From the NCBI RefSeq assembly GCF_036880985.1, contig NZ_JBAJNO010000008.1, positions 2,295,500 to 2,359,499 on the forward strand: a stretch of DNA of 64,000 nt, in the 5' to 3' direction. The notes beneath the pieces are model-generated. The model had not been told where the DNA came from, made no database searches, and saw nothing but the letters and a program-made list of their open reading frames with translations. This DNA is from Limibacter armeniacum (GTDB lineage Bacteria > Bacteroidota > Bacteroidia > Cytophagales > Flammeovirgaceae). The translations under genes and the position numbers were made by a program. Positions 1-7,910 of the stretch are shown one piece after another; positions within the stretch are counted from its first letter, which is position 1, and each line of letters opens with the position of its first letter.

Positions 1-54
1 AAGAAGAGAAAAAATGTACCTAATTCTAATTGTGAATTCTTTTTTCTCTTCCTT
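1..54 (-). terminator. AT-rich terminator-like hairpin after dnaX
   Basis: Bases 1-14 pair with about 40-54 to give an A/G-purine by T/C-pyrimidine stem of about 13 bp around a 25-nt loop. On the minus strand the right arm ends in a T-rich tract. It lies just past the stop codon of the tau-frame of dnaX (76-78). The stem is poor in GC, so this is only a plausible terminator, and the window edge hides what follows. Confidence 0.35.
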
Positions 55-75
55 TGAAAGTTATGTAACATCGTG

Positions 76-708
76 TTAACCGTCAATATCTAAGCCAAGC
101 TTGGAACGAAGGTCATTCAAAACAGGATATTTCTCAGCAAGGAAACTGAATTTTTCCTGTTGTGTATAGAGTCTTTTCGAGCTTATTTCCTGATTGGCTT
201 CTTCTACTATTTCTGGTTTGATGTCAATCAAGTCATTTCTCAGGTCATCACGGATGAATTTCAGTAGGCGTGGTTTGATTTCATTCAGGTGTTGTCCCTG
301 AACAGAATTACTCAAATTCACGATCACATTGTTCCCTTCCATTCTGGCAGGACCATCTTCCAACAAAATAGAAATCAGCGGACTGGTACCCTTTTTCTTC
401 ATGCTTAATGCAAAGGCTGACCAAGCTTCTTTTACCTGTCCAAAAGTGAAAGGAGTCGTTCTGTCTGCAACCAGATTAGCTTTCTGTTTAATTGCCTTTG
501 CAGCAGCTGCCTGAGCCTGATTGGCTATTTTTGCTTTGACATCATGCAGACTAGTTGAAATAGGGGCTGTCTGCTTGAAAGATTCTTTGTTTCTGGCAAC
601 ACGAAAATCCTGCACAAGGCTTTGCTTGGCAGGAGCTGCTGTATTTGTCTCTTTCTCTTTTTGGGGAGAATTTGTTTTTTTCTTTTTGGGCTGCGTTTTT
701 ACACTACT
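76..708 (-). CDS. dnaX: DnaX tau-specific C-terminal part (-1 frame continuation)
   Basis: This open frame continues the dnaX coding sequence after a one-base backward shift at the A run at 708-717. It is open from 708 to the stop at 76-78 (210 codons), with no stop in the linker. From its first in-frame GTG (615) it would be 179 residues, but no independent start is convincing. The first ~35 residues are a Lys/Pro/Thr/Gln-rich linker. The rest holds a motif beginning FGQVKEAWSAFALSMKKKG, followed by an alternating beta/alpha region and a helical tail ending KLGLDIDG, as in the C-terminal domain of Bacteroidota gamma/tau subunits. In known DnaX proteins the tau-specific part contacts the replicative helicase and the polymerase alpha subunit. 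Best reading: the 3' half of dnaX reached by frameshift or transcript slippage. Alternatives are a sequencing error in the homopolymer or a true split gene. Confidence 0.75.
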   Translation of the reverse strand, partial: SSVKTQPKKKKTNSPQKEKETNTAAPAKQSLVQDFRVARNKESFKQTAPISTSLHDVKAKIANQAQAAAAKAIKQKANLVADRTTPFTFGQVKEAWSAFALSMKKKGTSPLISILLEDGPARMEGNNVIVNLSNSVQGQHLNEIKPRLLKFIRDDLRNDLIDIKPEIVEEANQEISSKRLYTQQEKFSFLAEKYPVLNDLRSKLGLDIDG

Positions 709-1841
709 TTTTTTTTTCCCTGCTCCAAATGAGCAAGGCTGATGGCTTTTCGAAGATGTACCATCTTCATTAAGGCAAGTTCAACGTGTAGACGCTGGTT
801 CTTGCTGCTCTTGTAGTGTAGATCACATTGGTTGCCAATATTCAATGCTGACATCAACAGGGAAACAGGTATATCTTTTGCCTGTTGTGTGTAGCGCTCA
901 CGCACCTCTTGTGCAACTTCCAATAGTTGTACAGTAGAAGTGTCTTTACATACCAGCAGGTTTCGGAAGTGCTCACAAAGTCCAACTATAAAGTTGTGCC
1001 CGTCAAAACCGTTTCTGAGAATCTCATCAAAGATTACCAGCGTTTCAGCCATATTCTCAGCAGAGATTGCATCCGTTACTCTGAAGTAATAATCATAGTC
1101 CAGGATATGGAGGTTCTGAATGGCTGTTTGATAGGTTACGTGCCTGTCAGGTGAGAACGTAACAATCATATCAAAAAGTGACAAGGCATCACGCATACCA
1201 CCATCCGCTTTTTGTGAAATCAAGTGAAGGGCAGCTTCTTCAGCTTGTACACTTTCATTCTGAGCAATTCGCTGCAACTGTCTGACCATATCAGCAATCT
1301 GAATACGGTTGAAGTCAAAAATTTGACAACGAGACAGAATGGTTGGGATAATCTTGTGTTTCTCTGTTGTAGCCAGAATAAAGATGGCATATGAAGGTGG
1401 TTCTTCCAATGTCTTCAGGAAAGCATTGAAAGCCGCAGTAGAAAGCATGTGCACCTCATCAATGATATACACTTTCTTTTTGCCTGCGGGAGGAGCGTAG
1501 CGTACCTGCTCAATCAGCGCACGAATGTCGTCCACTGAGTTGTTGGAGGCAGCATCAAGCTCTATAATATTATATGAGGCATTCTTGTTGAAGCTAGAAC
1601 ACGATGGACACTCATTACAAGGCTCACAAGCCTCATTGAGGTTTTCGCAGTTGATTGTTTTTGCCAGAATTCGGGCAGTGGTAGTTTTGCCCACACCACG
1701 AGGACCACAGAAAAGAAAGGCCTGTGCAAGCTTGCTGCTTTTCACGGCATTTTTCAATGTGCCTGTAATATGCTCTTGTCCTACGACAGAGTCAAAAGTG
1801 TTAGGTCTGTATTTGCGGGCAGATACAACGAAATTATCCAT
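699..1841 (-). CDS. dnaX: DNA polymerase III subunit gamma/tau, zero-frame (gamma-like) product
   Basis: This is the clamp-loader ATPase of the replicative polymerase. From Met at 1841 (MDNFVVSARKYRP, the normal start in this family) it has 380 residues; an in-frame ATG at 1898 would add 19 unlikely ones. Visible: Walker A GPRGVGKT (about residues 46-53), a Cys cluster (65, 72, 75, 78, 81) matching the clamp-loader zinc module, Walker B DEVH (about 128-131), and the sensor-1/SRC region ATTEKHKIIPTILSRC. The frame stops three codons after a run of ten A residues, as ...GKKKVV and TAA. The rest of the family's C-terminus lies in the -1 frame immediately downstream, so the full tau-like product would be about 588 residues. 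This resembles dnaX genes that make both forms by slippage. It is monocistronic, with a kmo-operon terminator just upstream. Confidence 0.93.
   Translation of the reverse strand: MDNFVVSARKYRPNTFDSVVGQEHITGTLKNAVKSSKLAQAFLFCGPRGVGKTTTARILAKTINCENLNEACEPCNECPSCSSFNKNASYNIIELDAASNNSVDDIRALIEQVRYAPPAGKKKVYIIDEVHMLSTAAFNAFLKTLEEPPSYAIFILATTEKHKIIPTILSRCQIFDFNRIQIADMVRQLQRIAQNESVQAEEAALHLISQKADGGMRDALSLFDMIVTFSPDRHVTYQTAIQNLHILDYDYYFRVTDAISAENMAETLVIFDEILRNGFDGHNFIVGLCEHFRNLLVCKDTSTVQLLEVAQEVRERYTQQAKDIPVSLLMSALNIGNQCDLHYKSSKNQRLHVELALMKMVHLRKAISLAHLEQGKKKVV
706..726 (-). promoter_or_regulatory. dnaX A10 slippery site
   Basis: On the coding (minus) strand ten consecutive A residues (717 to 708) are read in zero frame as GGA AAA AAA AAA GTA GTG TAA. 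Slipping back one base reads AGT AGT GTA AAA and enters the tau frame. A GGAG sits about five bases before the run (726-723) and could act as a Shine-Dalgarno-like stimulator. I see no strong hairpin downstream. That favours polymerase slippage on the long A tract (as known for Thermus dnaX) over hairpin-driven ribosomal shifting (as in E. coli dnaX), but both remain possible. Confidence 0.7.
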
Positions 1842-1904
1842 ATTGTTCTTAAAATTTGAAGACTTTTCTATGAAAAGTACAACTTCATCTTCACGCAAAG
1901 ATAT

Positions 1905-1938
1905 AAAAAAGGCTATACATTTTAGTATAGCCTTTTAA
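1905..1938 (-). terminator. Rho-independent terminator of the kynurenine operon
   Basis: Arms AAAAGGCTATAC and GTATAGCCTTTT pair perfectly around a six-base loop. On the minus strand the stem is followed by a T run. It lies between the kmo stop (1982) and the dnaX start, so it closes the operon and insulates dnaX. Confidence 0.8.
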
Positions 1939-1981
1939 AATCCTGTCGTATGTTCCACGCATTTGCAACAGAATGCGTGAG

Positions 1982-3337
1982 TTACCCTTTCAAATGAAGT
2001 TGGATTACTTGTTCCAAAACAGCATGAAGGTCCAAGGAATGTATATTATTCACTTGCTGACAAATCTCTGTAAGCAGCTTGTCCTGTGCTCGACCTTTTC
2101 TCATAGCCACCGAATAGGGCAAGTCTTCTCTAAATGTGACCATCGAGTATTTTGAGTCAAAGTTTTCAAAGTTTTGCTCCAAAATAAGGTCAAGATCTTT
2201 CTTTTTCTGGTAAACAGGGTTGGCGACATGATCCCTCATTTCGTAGTAGTTTTCTTCAGCAAGTTCTCCAATGGCATCGGTATCTGCCTTTCGCATCATC
2301 TGGTATGTGTTCAAAACCAGGTTCCAGTCAGGTCCCAATTCTTCGATCAACTTGTCCAGAATCAAGCAATCCTCAAACGCACAATTCATTCCTTGTCCAT
2401 AAAAGGGAACAACCGCATGGGCTGCATCTCCAATCAATAGAGCCTTGCCATTTACCTGCCAAGGATAACATTTGATGGTCGCCAAAGCGCTGGCAGGATG
2501 GTTTTGGAAATTTTCTACAAGGTCAGGAATGTGTGGTATTACATCAGGAAATTCTTTTTCGAAAAATGAGGTAATAGCTTCAGGATTGTCCAGCTTTTCA
2601 AAACTGTCCTCACCATCAAAAGCCATAAATAAGGTAGCGGTAAAACTTCCATCTGTATTGGGCAGTGCAATCAGCATATAACTTTTTCTGGGCCAAATAT
2701 GCAAGGCATTTTGATCCATTCTGAAACCTCCGTTTTTATTGGGGGGGATATAAAGCTCTTTGTATCCATGTTTAAGGTAATTTTGGGAAAAGGTAAACCT
2801 TAGTTTTGGAGCGTGATGATACATCTCATTCCTGATGGCAGAGTTTGCGCCATCTGCTGCAAGGGTAACATCAGCTGTTTCTGAAAAGTGTTGATGGGTT
2901 AGCTCATCAACAAACCTGACAGTTCCTGTTTCTAAGTCCATGCCTTCACACCGTACATTGAACCTTAATTGTAAGTTGGGGTAAGACTCTGCTGCATTGA
3001 GCAGTATTTTATTGAGTTCTCCTCTAGAAATAGAATTGATATAATCATTGCTTCTTCCACTGTAAGGCTGAAGGTCCAATTCACCTGAAATAGGGTGAAT
3101 TAACCTGCCAAACATGGGAATGGCTTTACTTAAGATCACTTCATCTAACCCAACTTTTTGGAGAGCAGCAATTCCCCTGTCTGAAAGCGCAAGGTTGATA
3201 GATCGCCCTGCCGAAATATCTACTTTACGCATATCAGGTCGCCTTTCATATACTGCTACTTCAAAGCCTCTTTTTGCCATCATGATTGCCAACAGGCTAC
3301 CTGCCAGTCCTGCACCTGTAATGATAATTTTTTCCAT
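1982..3337 (-). CDS. kmo: Kynurenine 3-monooxygenase
   Basis: This FAD-dependent hydroxylase converts L-kynurenine to 3-hydroxykynurenine with NADPH and O2. The 451-residue length is normal. The N-terminus has the Rossmann dinucleotide motif GAGLAGSLLAIMMAKRG, followed by the family signature GRSINLALSDRGIAAL, which is characteristic of KMO among flavin hydroxylases. A second FAD-binding GD motif appears in LLIGDAAHAVVPFYGQGMN. The C-terminal region corresponds to the helical part that anchors the eukaryotic enzyme to mitochondria, but I see no clear transmembrane segment here. It is the last gene of a minus-strand operon with ACMSD (31 bp upstream) and HAO, and is followed by a strong terminator. 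The context supports catabolism of kynurenine or 3-hydroxykynurenine. Kynureninase is not in the window. Confidence 0.95.
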   Translation of the reverse strand: MEKIIITGAGLAGSLLAIMMAKRGFEVAVYERRPDMRKVDISAGRSINLALSDRGIAALQKVGLDEVILSKAIPMFGRLIHPISGELDLQPYSGRSNDYINSISRGELNKILLNAAESYPNLQLRFNVRCEGMDLETGTVRFVDELTHQHFSETADVTLAADGANSAIRNEMYHHAPKLRFTFSQNYLKHGYKELYIPPNKNGGFRMDQNALHIWPRKSYMLIALPNTDGSFTATLFMAFDGEDSFEKLDNPEAITSFFEKEFPDVIPHIPDLVENFQNHPASALATIKCYPWQVNGKALLIGDAAHAVVPFYGQGMNCAFEDCLILDKLIEELGPDWNLVLNTYQMMRKADTDAIGELAEENYYEMRDHVANPVYQKKKDLDLILEQNFENFDSKYSMVTFREDLPYSVAMRKGRAQDKLLTEICQQVNNIHSLDLHAVLEQVIQLHLKG

Positions 3338-3368
3338 AAGTCAAATTGATCAGTATTGGGTTAAAAAT

Positions 3369-4421
3369 TTATGCCTTGAGGCTTCGGTCTTTTTTCGAAG
3401 GGATGAAAAAGTCCTTTTCGATTCCTAACCACTCAAGTGCACTTCCATGTAGTAGACTTTCCTTTGTGATCAGGTCGAGATCAGCTATTTCCCTGATTAG
3501 TTTTCCCGGTTCCAATTCACCTAAAGGGAATGGATAATCTGACCCTAAAGCGATCCTGTTGGGTCCTATCAGGTTAATCAGGTATTTAAGGACCTCAGGG
3601 TCGTGAACAAGAGAGTCAATAAAGAATTTACCCAAATAGTCTTTGGGGCTTGTTCCATTGTCAATGGCACAAAGGTCTGGACGTACGTTAAAACCGTGTT
3701 CTATTCTTCCTATTGTAGCAGGGAATGAGCCTCCGCCATGTGCAAAGGCAACTTTTAGGTTGGGGAGTTTTTCAAATACACCTCCGAAAATCATGGAGCA
3801 AATGGCTAAGGATGTCTCAGCAGGCATACCAACTAACCAAGGAAGCCAATACTTCGGCATTCGTTGTTGTCCCATCATGTCCCAAGGGTGGACAAATATT
3901 GAAGCGCCTAACTCTTCGGCAGCTTCAAAAAATGGCAGTAAGTTGTCATCACAGAGGTTCCAGTCATTTATATGGGAACCAATTTCAACTCCAGCCAGTC
4001 CCAGTTCCTTGACACATCTTTCCATCTCTTTGATCGCCAAATCGGGTGCTTGTAATGGGACCGTGCCAAGCCCGATGAAACGATCAGGGTAATTGGCTAC
4101 CACACTTGCAATATGATCATTCAGAAAGCGGGAGACATCCAGTGCATGTTGTGGTTGGGCCCAGTAGCTGAACATTACTGGTATGGTGGACAGTACTTGA
4201 ACATCTACCTGATGGTGGTGACATTCTTTCATTCGGGCTTCAGGTGACCAACAATTATCTTGAATTTCTCTAAAGAAAAGGTCATCCTTCATCATTCTGG
4301 CGCAACAGGGCTTGTGGTGTTCTAGCCTTATAAATCCTCCATAACCGAATTTTTTCGCAAAATCAGGTAGCTTCTCAGGGATAATATGTGTGTGAATGTC
4401 TATGGTGAAAATCTTGTCCAT
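3369..4421 (-). CDS. 2-amino-3-carboxymuconate-6-semialdehyde decarboxylase (ACMSD)
   Basis: This zinc amidohydrolase-superfamily decarboxylase takes the ring-opened product of 3-hydroxyanthranilate and removes CO2 to give 2-aminomuconate semialdehyde, diverting carbon from quinolinate and NAD. The 350-residue chain tracks the family along its whole length: N-terminal metal motif DIHTHIIPE, the substrate region KKFGYGGFIRLEHH, the block NCWSPEARMKECHHHQVDVQ, FVHPWDMMG with the metal-ligand His, WLPWLVGMPAETSLAICSMI, FAHGGGSFPATIGRI, and GSDYPFPLGELEPGKL with the metal-ligand Asp. It is equivalent to nbaD of nitrobenzoate degraders. It lies between HAO (140 bp upstream) and kmo (31 bp downstream). 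The 140-bp gap before it holds a perfect dyad that may be regulatory. Confidence 0.95.
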   Translation of the reverse strand: MDKIFTIDIHTHIIPEKLPDFAKKFGYGGFIRLEHHKPCCARMMKDDLFFREIQDNCWSPEARMKECHHHQVDVQVLSTIPVMFSYWAQPQHALDVSRFLNDHIASVVANYPDRFIGLGTVPLQAPDLAIKEMERCVKELGLAGVEIGSHINDWNLCDDNLLPFFEAAEELGASIFVHPWDMMGQQRMPKYWLPWLVGMPAETSLAICSMIFGGVFEKLPNLKVAFAHGGGSFPATIGRIEHGFNVRPDLCAIDNGTSPKDYLGKFFIDSLVHDPEVLKYLINLIGPNRIALGSDYPFPLGELEPGKLIREIADLDLITKESLLHGSALEWLGIEKDFFIPSKKDRSLKA

Positions 4422-4470
4422 GTGGAAAGTAGTATGTCGTGAATTGATATTTCCTATACGATGAAAGTAT

Positions 4471-4490
4471 GAGTGACAAAATCGTCACTC
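4471..4490. promoter_or_regulatory. Dyad GAGTGAC-N6-GTCACTC upstream of ACMSD
   Basis: A perfect seven-base inverted repeat with a six-base spacer lies about 50 bp upstream of the ACMSD start. No T tract follows, so it does not look like a terminator. A nearly identical dyad occurs at 47554-47573, which suggests a protein-binding site. No regulator can be named from the sequence. Confidence 0.4.
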
Positions 4491-4561
4491 CGTAATTTTG
4501 AGTGTAGTAATGGCTGTACCAGAGTCCAGGTTCCGTTAGAAAGCTGGATACTTAGGTTGAC

Positions 4562-5113
4562 TTATGATTTAGCTTCGGCAGGTTTTTTCGGTGGTTCCAT
4601 TACATGACTACAGGATGTGCAGGTCCTTTTGGCCTTGTCCTGATAAAACTGTTCAAAAATAATGGGTAGTTGCGTGACAATATCGCTAACAGCTATCGGT
4701 TCACGATAGAGCTGATGACCACAGCTTTCACAATACCACTCAAATGCGTCTTTTACACCTTCAGGGCGCTTAGATTCTATCACCAGTCCAATTGACCCAG
4801 CAGGACGTTGAGGGGAATGAGGGATTTTGGGTTGTAATAGAAAGACTTCACCTTCCTTGATTGGAATATCCTTAAACTCACCATTGTCGATTATCTTAAG
4901 GGTAATATTTCCTTCGACTTGGTAAAAGAACTCAGGAGTTTCATTGTAGTGGTAGTCTTTTCTTGAGTTAGGACCTCCAACAATCATGATGATAAAAGCA
5001 CCATCTTCATAGACTACTTTATTACCTACTGGTGGTTTAAGCAGTTCCCTGTGTTGATCTATCCATTGTTTTAGGTTTACGGGAGAGAAAGGGTTTGTTA
5101 TTTTATCCATCAT
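4562..5113 (-). CDS. nbaC: 3-hydroxyanthranilate 3,4-dioxygenase
   Basis: This cupin-fold Fe(II) enzyme opens the ring of 3-hydroxyanthranilate to 2-amino-3-carboxymuconate semialdehyde. Length 183 residues, normal for bacterial HAO. The cupin core shows the iron ligands in DYHYNETPEFFYQVEG (His and Glu) and in PKIPHSPQRPAGSIGLVIE (His). The C-terminus carries the extra rubredoxin-like metal site of the bacterial/fungal type: CESCGH near residue 129 and CTSC near 165. Start: two adjacent Met codons; either could be used. It is followed after 140 bp by ACMSD, its direct downstream step, and preceded by a RidA-type deaminase 73 bp upstream. Confidence 0.95.
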   Translation of the reverse strand: MMDKITNPFSPVNLKQWIDQHRELLKPPVGNKVVYEDGAFIIMIVGGPNSRKDYHYNETPEFFYQVEGNITLKIIDNGEFKDIPIKEGEVFLLQPKIPHSPQRPAGSIGLVIESKRPEGVKDAFEWYCESCGHQLYREPIAVSDIVTQLPIIFEQFYQDKAKRTCTSCSHVMEPPKKPAEAKS

Positions 5114-5186
5114 TGTTTGGGTTAGTATGAGAAATAGATTGAAACCCTAAGCCATTAGGAATAATGGCTAGGGTTTCGGGATATTC

Positions 5187-5597
5187 TTAATCGATTGTTG
5201 CAATTACTTTCAGCTCAACGGCAATAGGTGTAGGGAGGGCATTGACTTCAACAGTTGTACGGCAAGGTTGATTGTCCTTGAAATACTCCGCATAGATCTC
5301 ATTGAATTTTGCGAAGTCGTTTTTCATATTGGTTAGAAAAACGGTTACATCTACGATACGGTCCCAGCTTGAACCTGCATCTTCCAATATCATTTTGACA
5401 TTTTTGAAAACGGAATGACATTGCAGTTCTATATCGTAGGAGAAAATTTCACCAAAAGTATTGAATTCAACGCCAGGTATATTGGGTGTGCCTTTCTCTC
5501 TTGGTCCTACACCAGAGAGGAACAGCAGGTTGCCTACTTTTTTTGCATGAGGATAGGCTCCTACTGGTTCGGGAGCATTTTCTGATTCAAAGTTCAT
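5187..5597 (-). CDS. RidA-family protein, probable 2-aminomuconate deaminase
   Basis: A 136-residue YjgF/YER057c/UK114-fold protein. Features of the family: LLFLSGVGPREKGTPNIPG, the helical block ECQ-type LQCHSVFKNVKMILEDAGSS, VDVTVFLTNMKNDFAKFNEI, and the C-terminal CRTTVEVNALPTPIAVELK. General RidA proteins hydrolyse reactive enamines. Its place between the semialdehyde dehydrogenase and HAO matches the AmnD/NbaF type, which deaminates 2-aminomuconate to 4-oxalocrotonate. The assignment to that reaction rests on context; the fold is clear from sequence. The typical RidA arginine is visible in PCRTTVEV. Gap to the dehydrogenase stop is about 30 bp, so co-transcription is likely. Confidence 0.85.
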   Translation of the reverse strand: MNFESENAPEPVGAYPHAKKVGNLLFLSGVGPREKGTPNIPGVEFNTFGEIFSYDIELQCHSVFKNVKMILEDAGSSWDRIVDVTVFLTNMKNDFAKFNEIYAEYFKDNQPCRTTVEVNALPTPIAVELKVIATID

Positions 5598-5627
5598 TGG
5601 TTATATTTTTAATTTTTAAAAAGAAAA

Positions 5628-7076
5628 TTACCTGTAACTGATACAGACATTTTTTGGCTCTGTAAAAAAGCGTAAAGCTTCCCATCCGCCTTCACGACCC
5701 ACTCCAGAGTGCTTGATTCCGCCAAAGGGAGTTCTAAGGTCTCTAACCATCCACCCGTTTATCCAAACTATTCCAGCTTGAATTTGAGCTGCCATATGGT
5801 GAGCCCTTGACAAGTTTTCAGTCCAAATGGTACTAGAAAGCCCATAGCCTGTACTATTGGCATAAGAAAGAGCTTCATCTTCACCGTCAAAAGGCATAAT
5901 GGTTACAACAGGGCCGAAGATCTCTTCCTGATTGGTGCGACAGTCTGCTGGTAAGCCCTCTATGACTGTTGGGGCGACAAACCAACCTCCCTGACATCTA
6001 CCTTCCATTTGTATAACATTTCCGCCAGTGAGAACCTCACCACCTTCTTCTTTGGCGAGTTCGATGTAGCGCATCACTTTTTCCATATGGGCTTTTGATA
6101 CAAGTGCACCAAATTGTGTTTCGGGATTATTGGGGTCTCCAACTGCAAGCTGTTGGACTTTCTCCAGAAAGTCTCTCTTGAACTTTTCATATATCGATTT
6201 CTCAACCAAAATACGGGAGCCACATAGGCATATCTGTCCCTGATTCGCAAAAGATGATCGGATGGTAGTTTGCAGCATCTGGTCATACCTGCAATCAGCG
6301 AATATGATATTGGGGTTTTTTCCACCCAGCTCAAGGGAAAGCTTCTTAAACATGGGCGCAGCTTGTGCAGCAATTCTTGCTCCTGTTGCTGTGCCACCAG
6401 TAAATGAAATGGCTTTTATTTCCGGATGGCTTACAATAGCTTCTCCAGATGATTGTCCATATCCATGAATGATGTTCAATACACCTTTTGGTAACCCTGC
6501 CTCGATACAAATTTTTGATAGTAAAAAGGCTGTCATGGGAGTCAATTCGGATGGTTTGGCAATGACACAGTTACCAGCAGCAAGGGCAGGGGCAATCTTC
6601 CAAGTGAACAGGTAGAGTGGGAGGTTCCATGGAGAAATGCAGCCAACAACCCCAATAGGTTGCCTGAGTGTATAATTGATGGCATTGGCATGTGGCATTT
6701 CATGGGACTCAGAGGCAAACTGAGTGAGTGCATTTGCAAAGAACTTAAAGTTGGATGCAGCTCTAGGAATATCTACAGTAGAAGCCAATGAGATAGGTTT
6801 GCCTGTATCTTTGGATTCTGCGGAAGCCAATGCTGATAGGTTTTCTTCAATCAATTCAGACATTCGTCTTAATAAGTCATGTCTGTAGTCAGTGGAGGTC
6901 CTGCTCCAAAACCTGAAAGCTTCTTTCGCTGCTATAACTGCTTGTTGGACGTCGTCCTTATCAGAATTGGGTATAAGGGCATAAGATTCTCCAGTCGCAG
7001 GCTCAAAACACTCGAAATAATTTCCATTTATGGGTTCACAAAGTTGTCCATCAATATAGTTTCTGATGAGTTCCAT
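5628..7076 (-). CDS. 2-aminomuconate/2-hydroxymuconate 6-semialdehyde dehydrogenase
   Basis: An NAD-dependent aldehyde dehydrogenase of about 482 residues from Met at 7076 (MELIRNYIDGQ). An in-frame ATG at 7133 would overlap the SDR gene and adds 19 atypical residues. Visible: LRQPIGVVGCISPWNLPLYL, the GGTATG-type NAD-binding turn in SFTGGTATGARIA, catalytic Glu in LELGGKNPNIIFADC, catalytic Cys in NQGQICLCGSRILVE, and NQEEIFGPVVTIMPF. The pattern is that of the 2-hydroxymuconic semialdehyde dehydrogenase group (NbaE/AmnC). Substrate assignment is supported by placement with HAO, ACMSD and the RidA deaminase: it oxidises the ACMSD product to 2-aminomuconate. It starts about 20 bp after the SDR stop. 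Confidence 0.92.
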   Translation of the reverse strand: MELIRNYIDGQLCEPINGNYFECFEPATGESYALIPNSDKDDVQQAVIAAKEAFRFWSRTSTDYRHDLLRRMSELIEENLSALASAESKDTGKPISLASTVDIPRAASNFKFFANALTQFASESHEMPHANAINYTLRQPIGVVGCISPWNLPLYLFTWKIAPALAAGNCVIAKPSELTPMTAFLLSKICIEAGLPKGVLNIIHGYGQSSGEAIVSHPEIKAISFTGGTATGARIAAQAAPMFKKLSLELGGKNPNIIFADCRYDQMLQTTIRSSFANQGQICLCGSRILVEKSIYEKFKRDFLEKVQQLAVGDPNNPETQFGALVSKAHMEKVMRYIELAKEEGGEVLTGGNVIQMEGRCQGGWFVAPTVIEGLPADCRTNQEEIFGPVVTIMPFDGEDEALSYANSTGYGLSSTIWTENLSRAHHMAAQIQAGIVWINGWMVRDLRTPFGGIKHSGVGREGGWEALRFFTEPKNVCISYR

Positions 7077-7095
7077 GATTATTGGGTTAGTGAGA

Positions 7096-7884
7096 TCATA
7101 GTGACTTGGTTCTGCCGCCATCCACAGGTACATTTATACCGTTGACGTAGGCTGCTGACGGAGAGGCAAGGAAGGCAACCACTGAGGCGATTTCTTCTAC
7201 TTCTCCAAACCTGCCAGCAGGAATTTCCATCTCCATCCGTTTTTGTACTTCCTCTTCAGAAATATTGTTCTTTTGACTTTGGCTCTGGACAATGGCTTTT
7301 AACCTTCCTGTCTTGATGGTACCGGGTAGGACATTATTGACCGTAATGCCAAACCCTCCTAATTCTGACGCTAATGTTTTTGACCAGTTGGCAACAGCTC
7401 CCCTTATCGTATTGGATACTCCAAGTCCAGGAATAGGTTGTTTTACAGAAGTTGAAATGATATTGATAATCCTGCCGTAGTGAGCCACTTTCATTCCTTG
7501 GATTACAGCTTGTACAAGTACTTGGTTACACTTGAGGTGCATTGTAAAAGCCTTTTCAAAATCGTCAAGTGTTGCTGTATGTGCAGGTCCGGGAGCAGGT
7601 CCACCAGTGTTGTTGACAAGAATATGAATGGTTTGAACCGAATCAAGGTAGGAATTGAGTTTGTCTTGCAAAAAGTGCGGGTTTTGAAAATCCACACAAA
7701 GGTACTTGTGTTGCTGTCCTGAGGGAGTGGGTAGTTCGTTTACAGTTTGCTGTAGACTATCCTCGTTTCTTGCTAATAGGGTTACAGTAGCCCCAAGCGT
7801 TGCAAGTTCTATGGCAGAGGCTTTCCCAATTCCCTGTGTACTGCCACATACAAGGGCATGTTTGTTTTCCAGGTTTAGGTTCAT
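7096..7884 (-). CDS. SDR-family oxidoreductase without the usual Tyr/Lys pair
   Basis: A 262-residue Rossmann protein and the first gene of the kynurenine operon. It has the SDR cofactor motif GSTQGIGKASAIELA, the NNTGGPAPGP segment in place of NNAG, and the C-terminal block INVPVDGGRTKSL. At the catalytic position, where most SDRs have YxxxK, this chain reads VSNTIRGAVANWSKTLASELG, so Tyr is replaced by Ser and Lys by Arg. SDR subgroups with an SNTIR-type motif exist, so this may be a natural variant, but the reaction is unknown. It could act on a later intermediate of the muconate branch. Upstream lies a candidate operator at 7911-7929. Confidence 0.82.
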   Translation of the reverse strand: MNLNLENKHALVCGSTQGIGKASAIELATLGATVTLLARNEDSLQQTVNELPTPSGQQHKYLCVDFQNPHFLQDKLNSYLDSVQTIHILVNNTGGPAPGPAHTATLDDFEKAFTMHLKCNQVLVQAVIQGMKVAHYGRIINIISTSVKQPIPGLGVSNTIRGAVANWSKTLASELGGFGITVNNVLPGTIKTGRLKAIVQSQSQKNNISEEEVQKRMEMEIPAGRFGEVEEIASVVAFLASPSAAYVNGINVPVDGGRTKSL

Positions 7885-7910
7885 GTGTAAATGGTGTAGT
7901 TTATCAGTCC

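Noticed and set aside
1842-1898. Longer N-terminus for dnaX from the ATG at 1898
   Set aside because: The 19 extra residues are atypical; the family starts at MDNFVVSARKYRP (1841).
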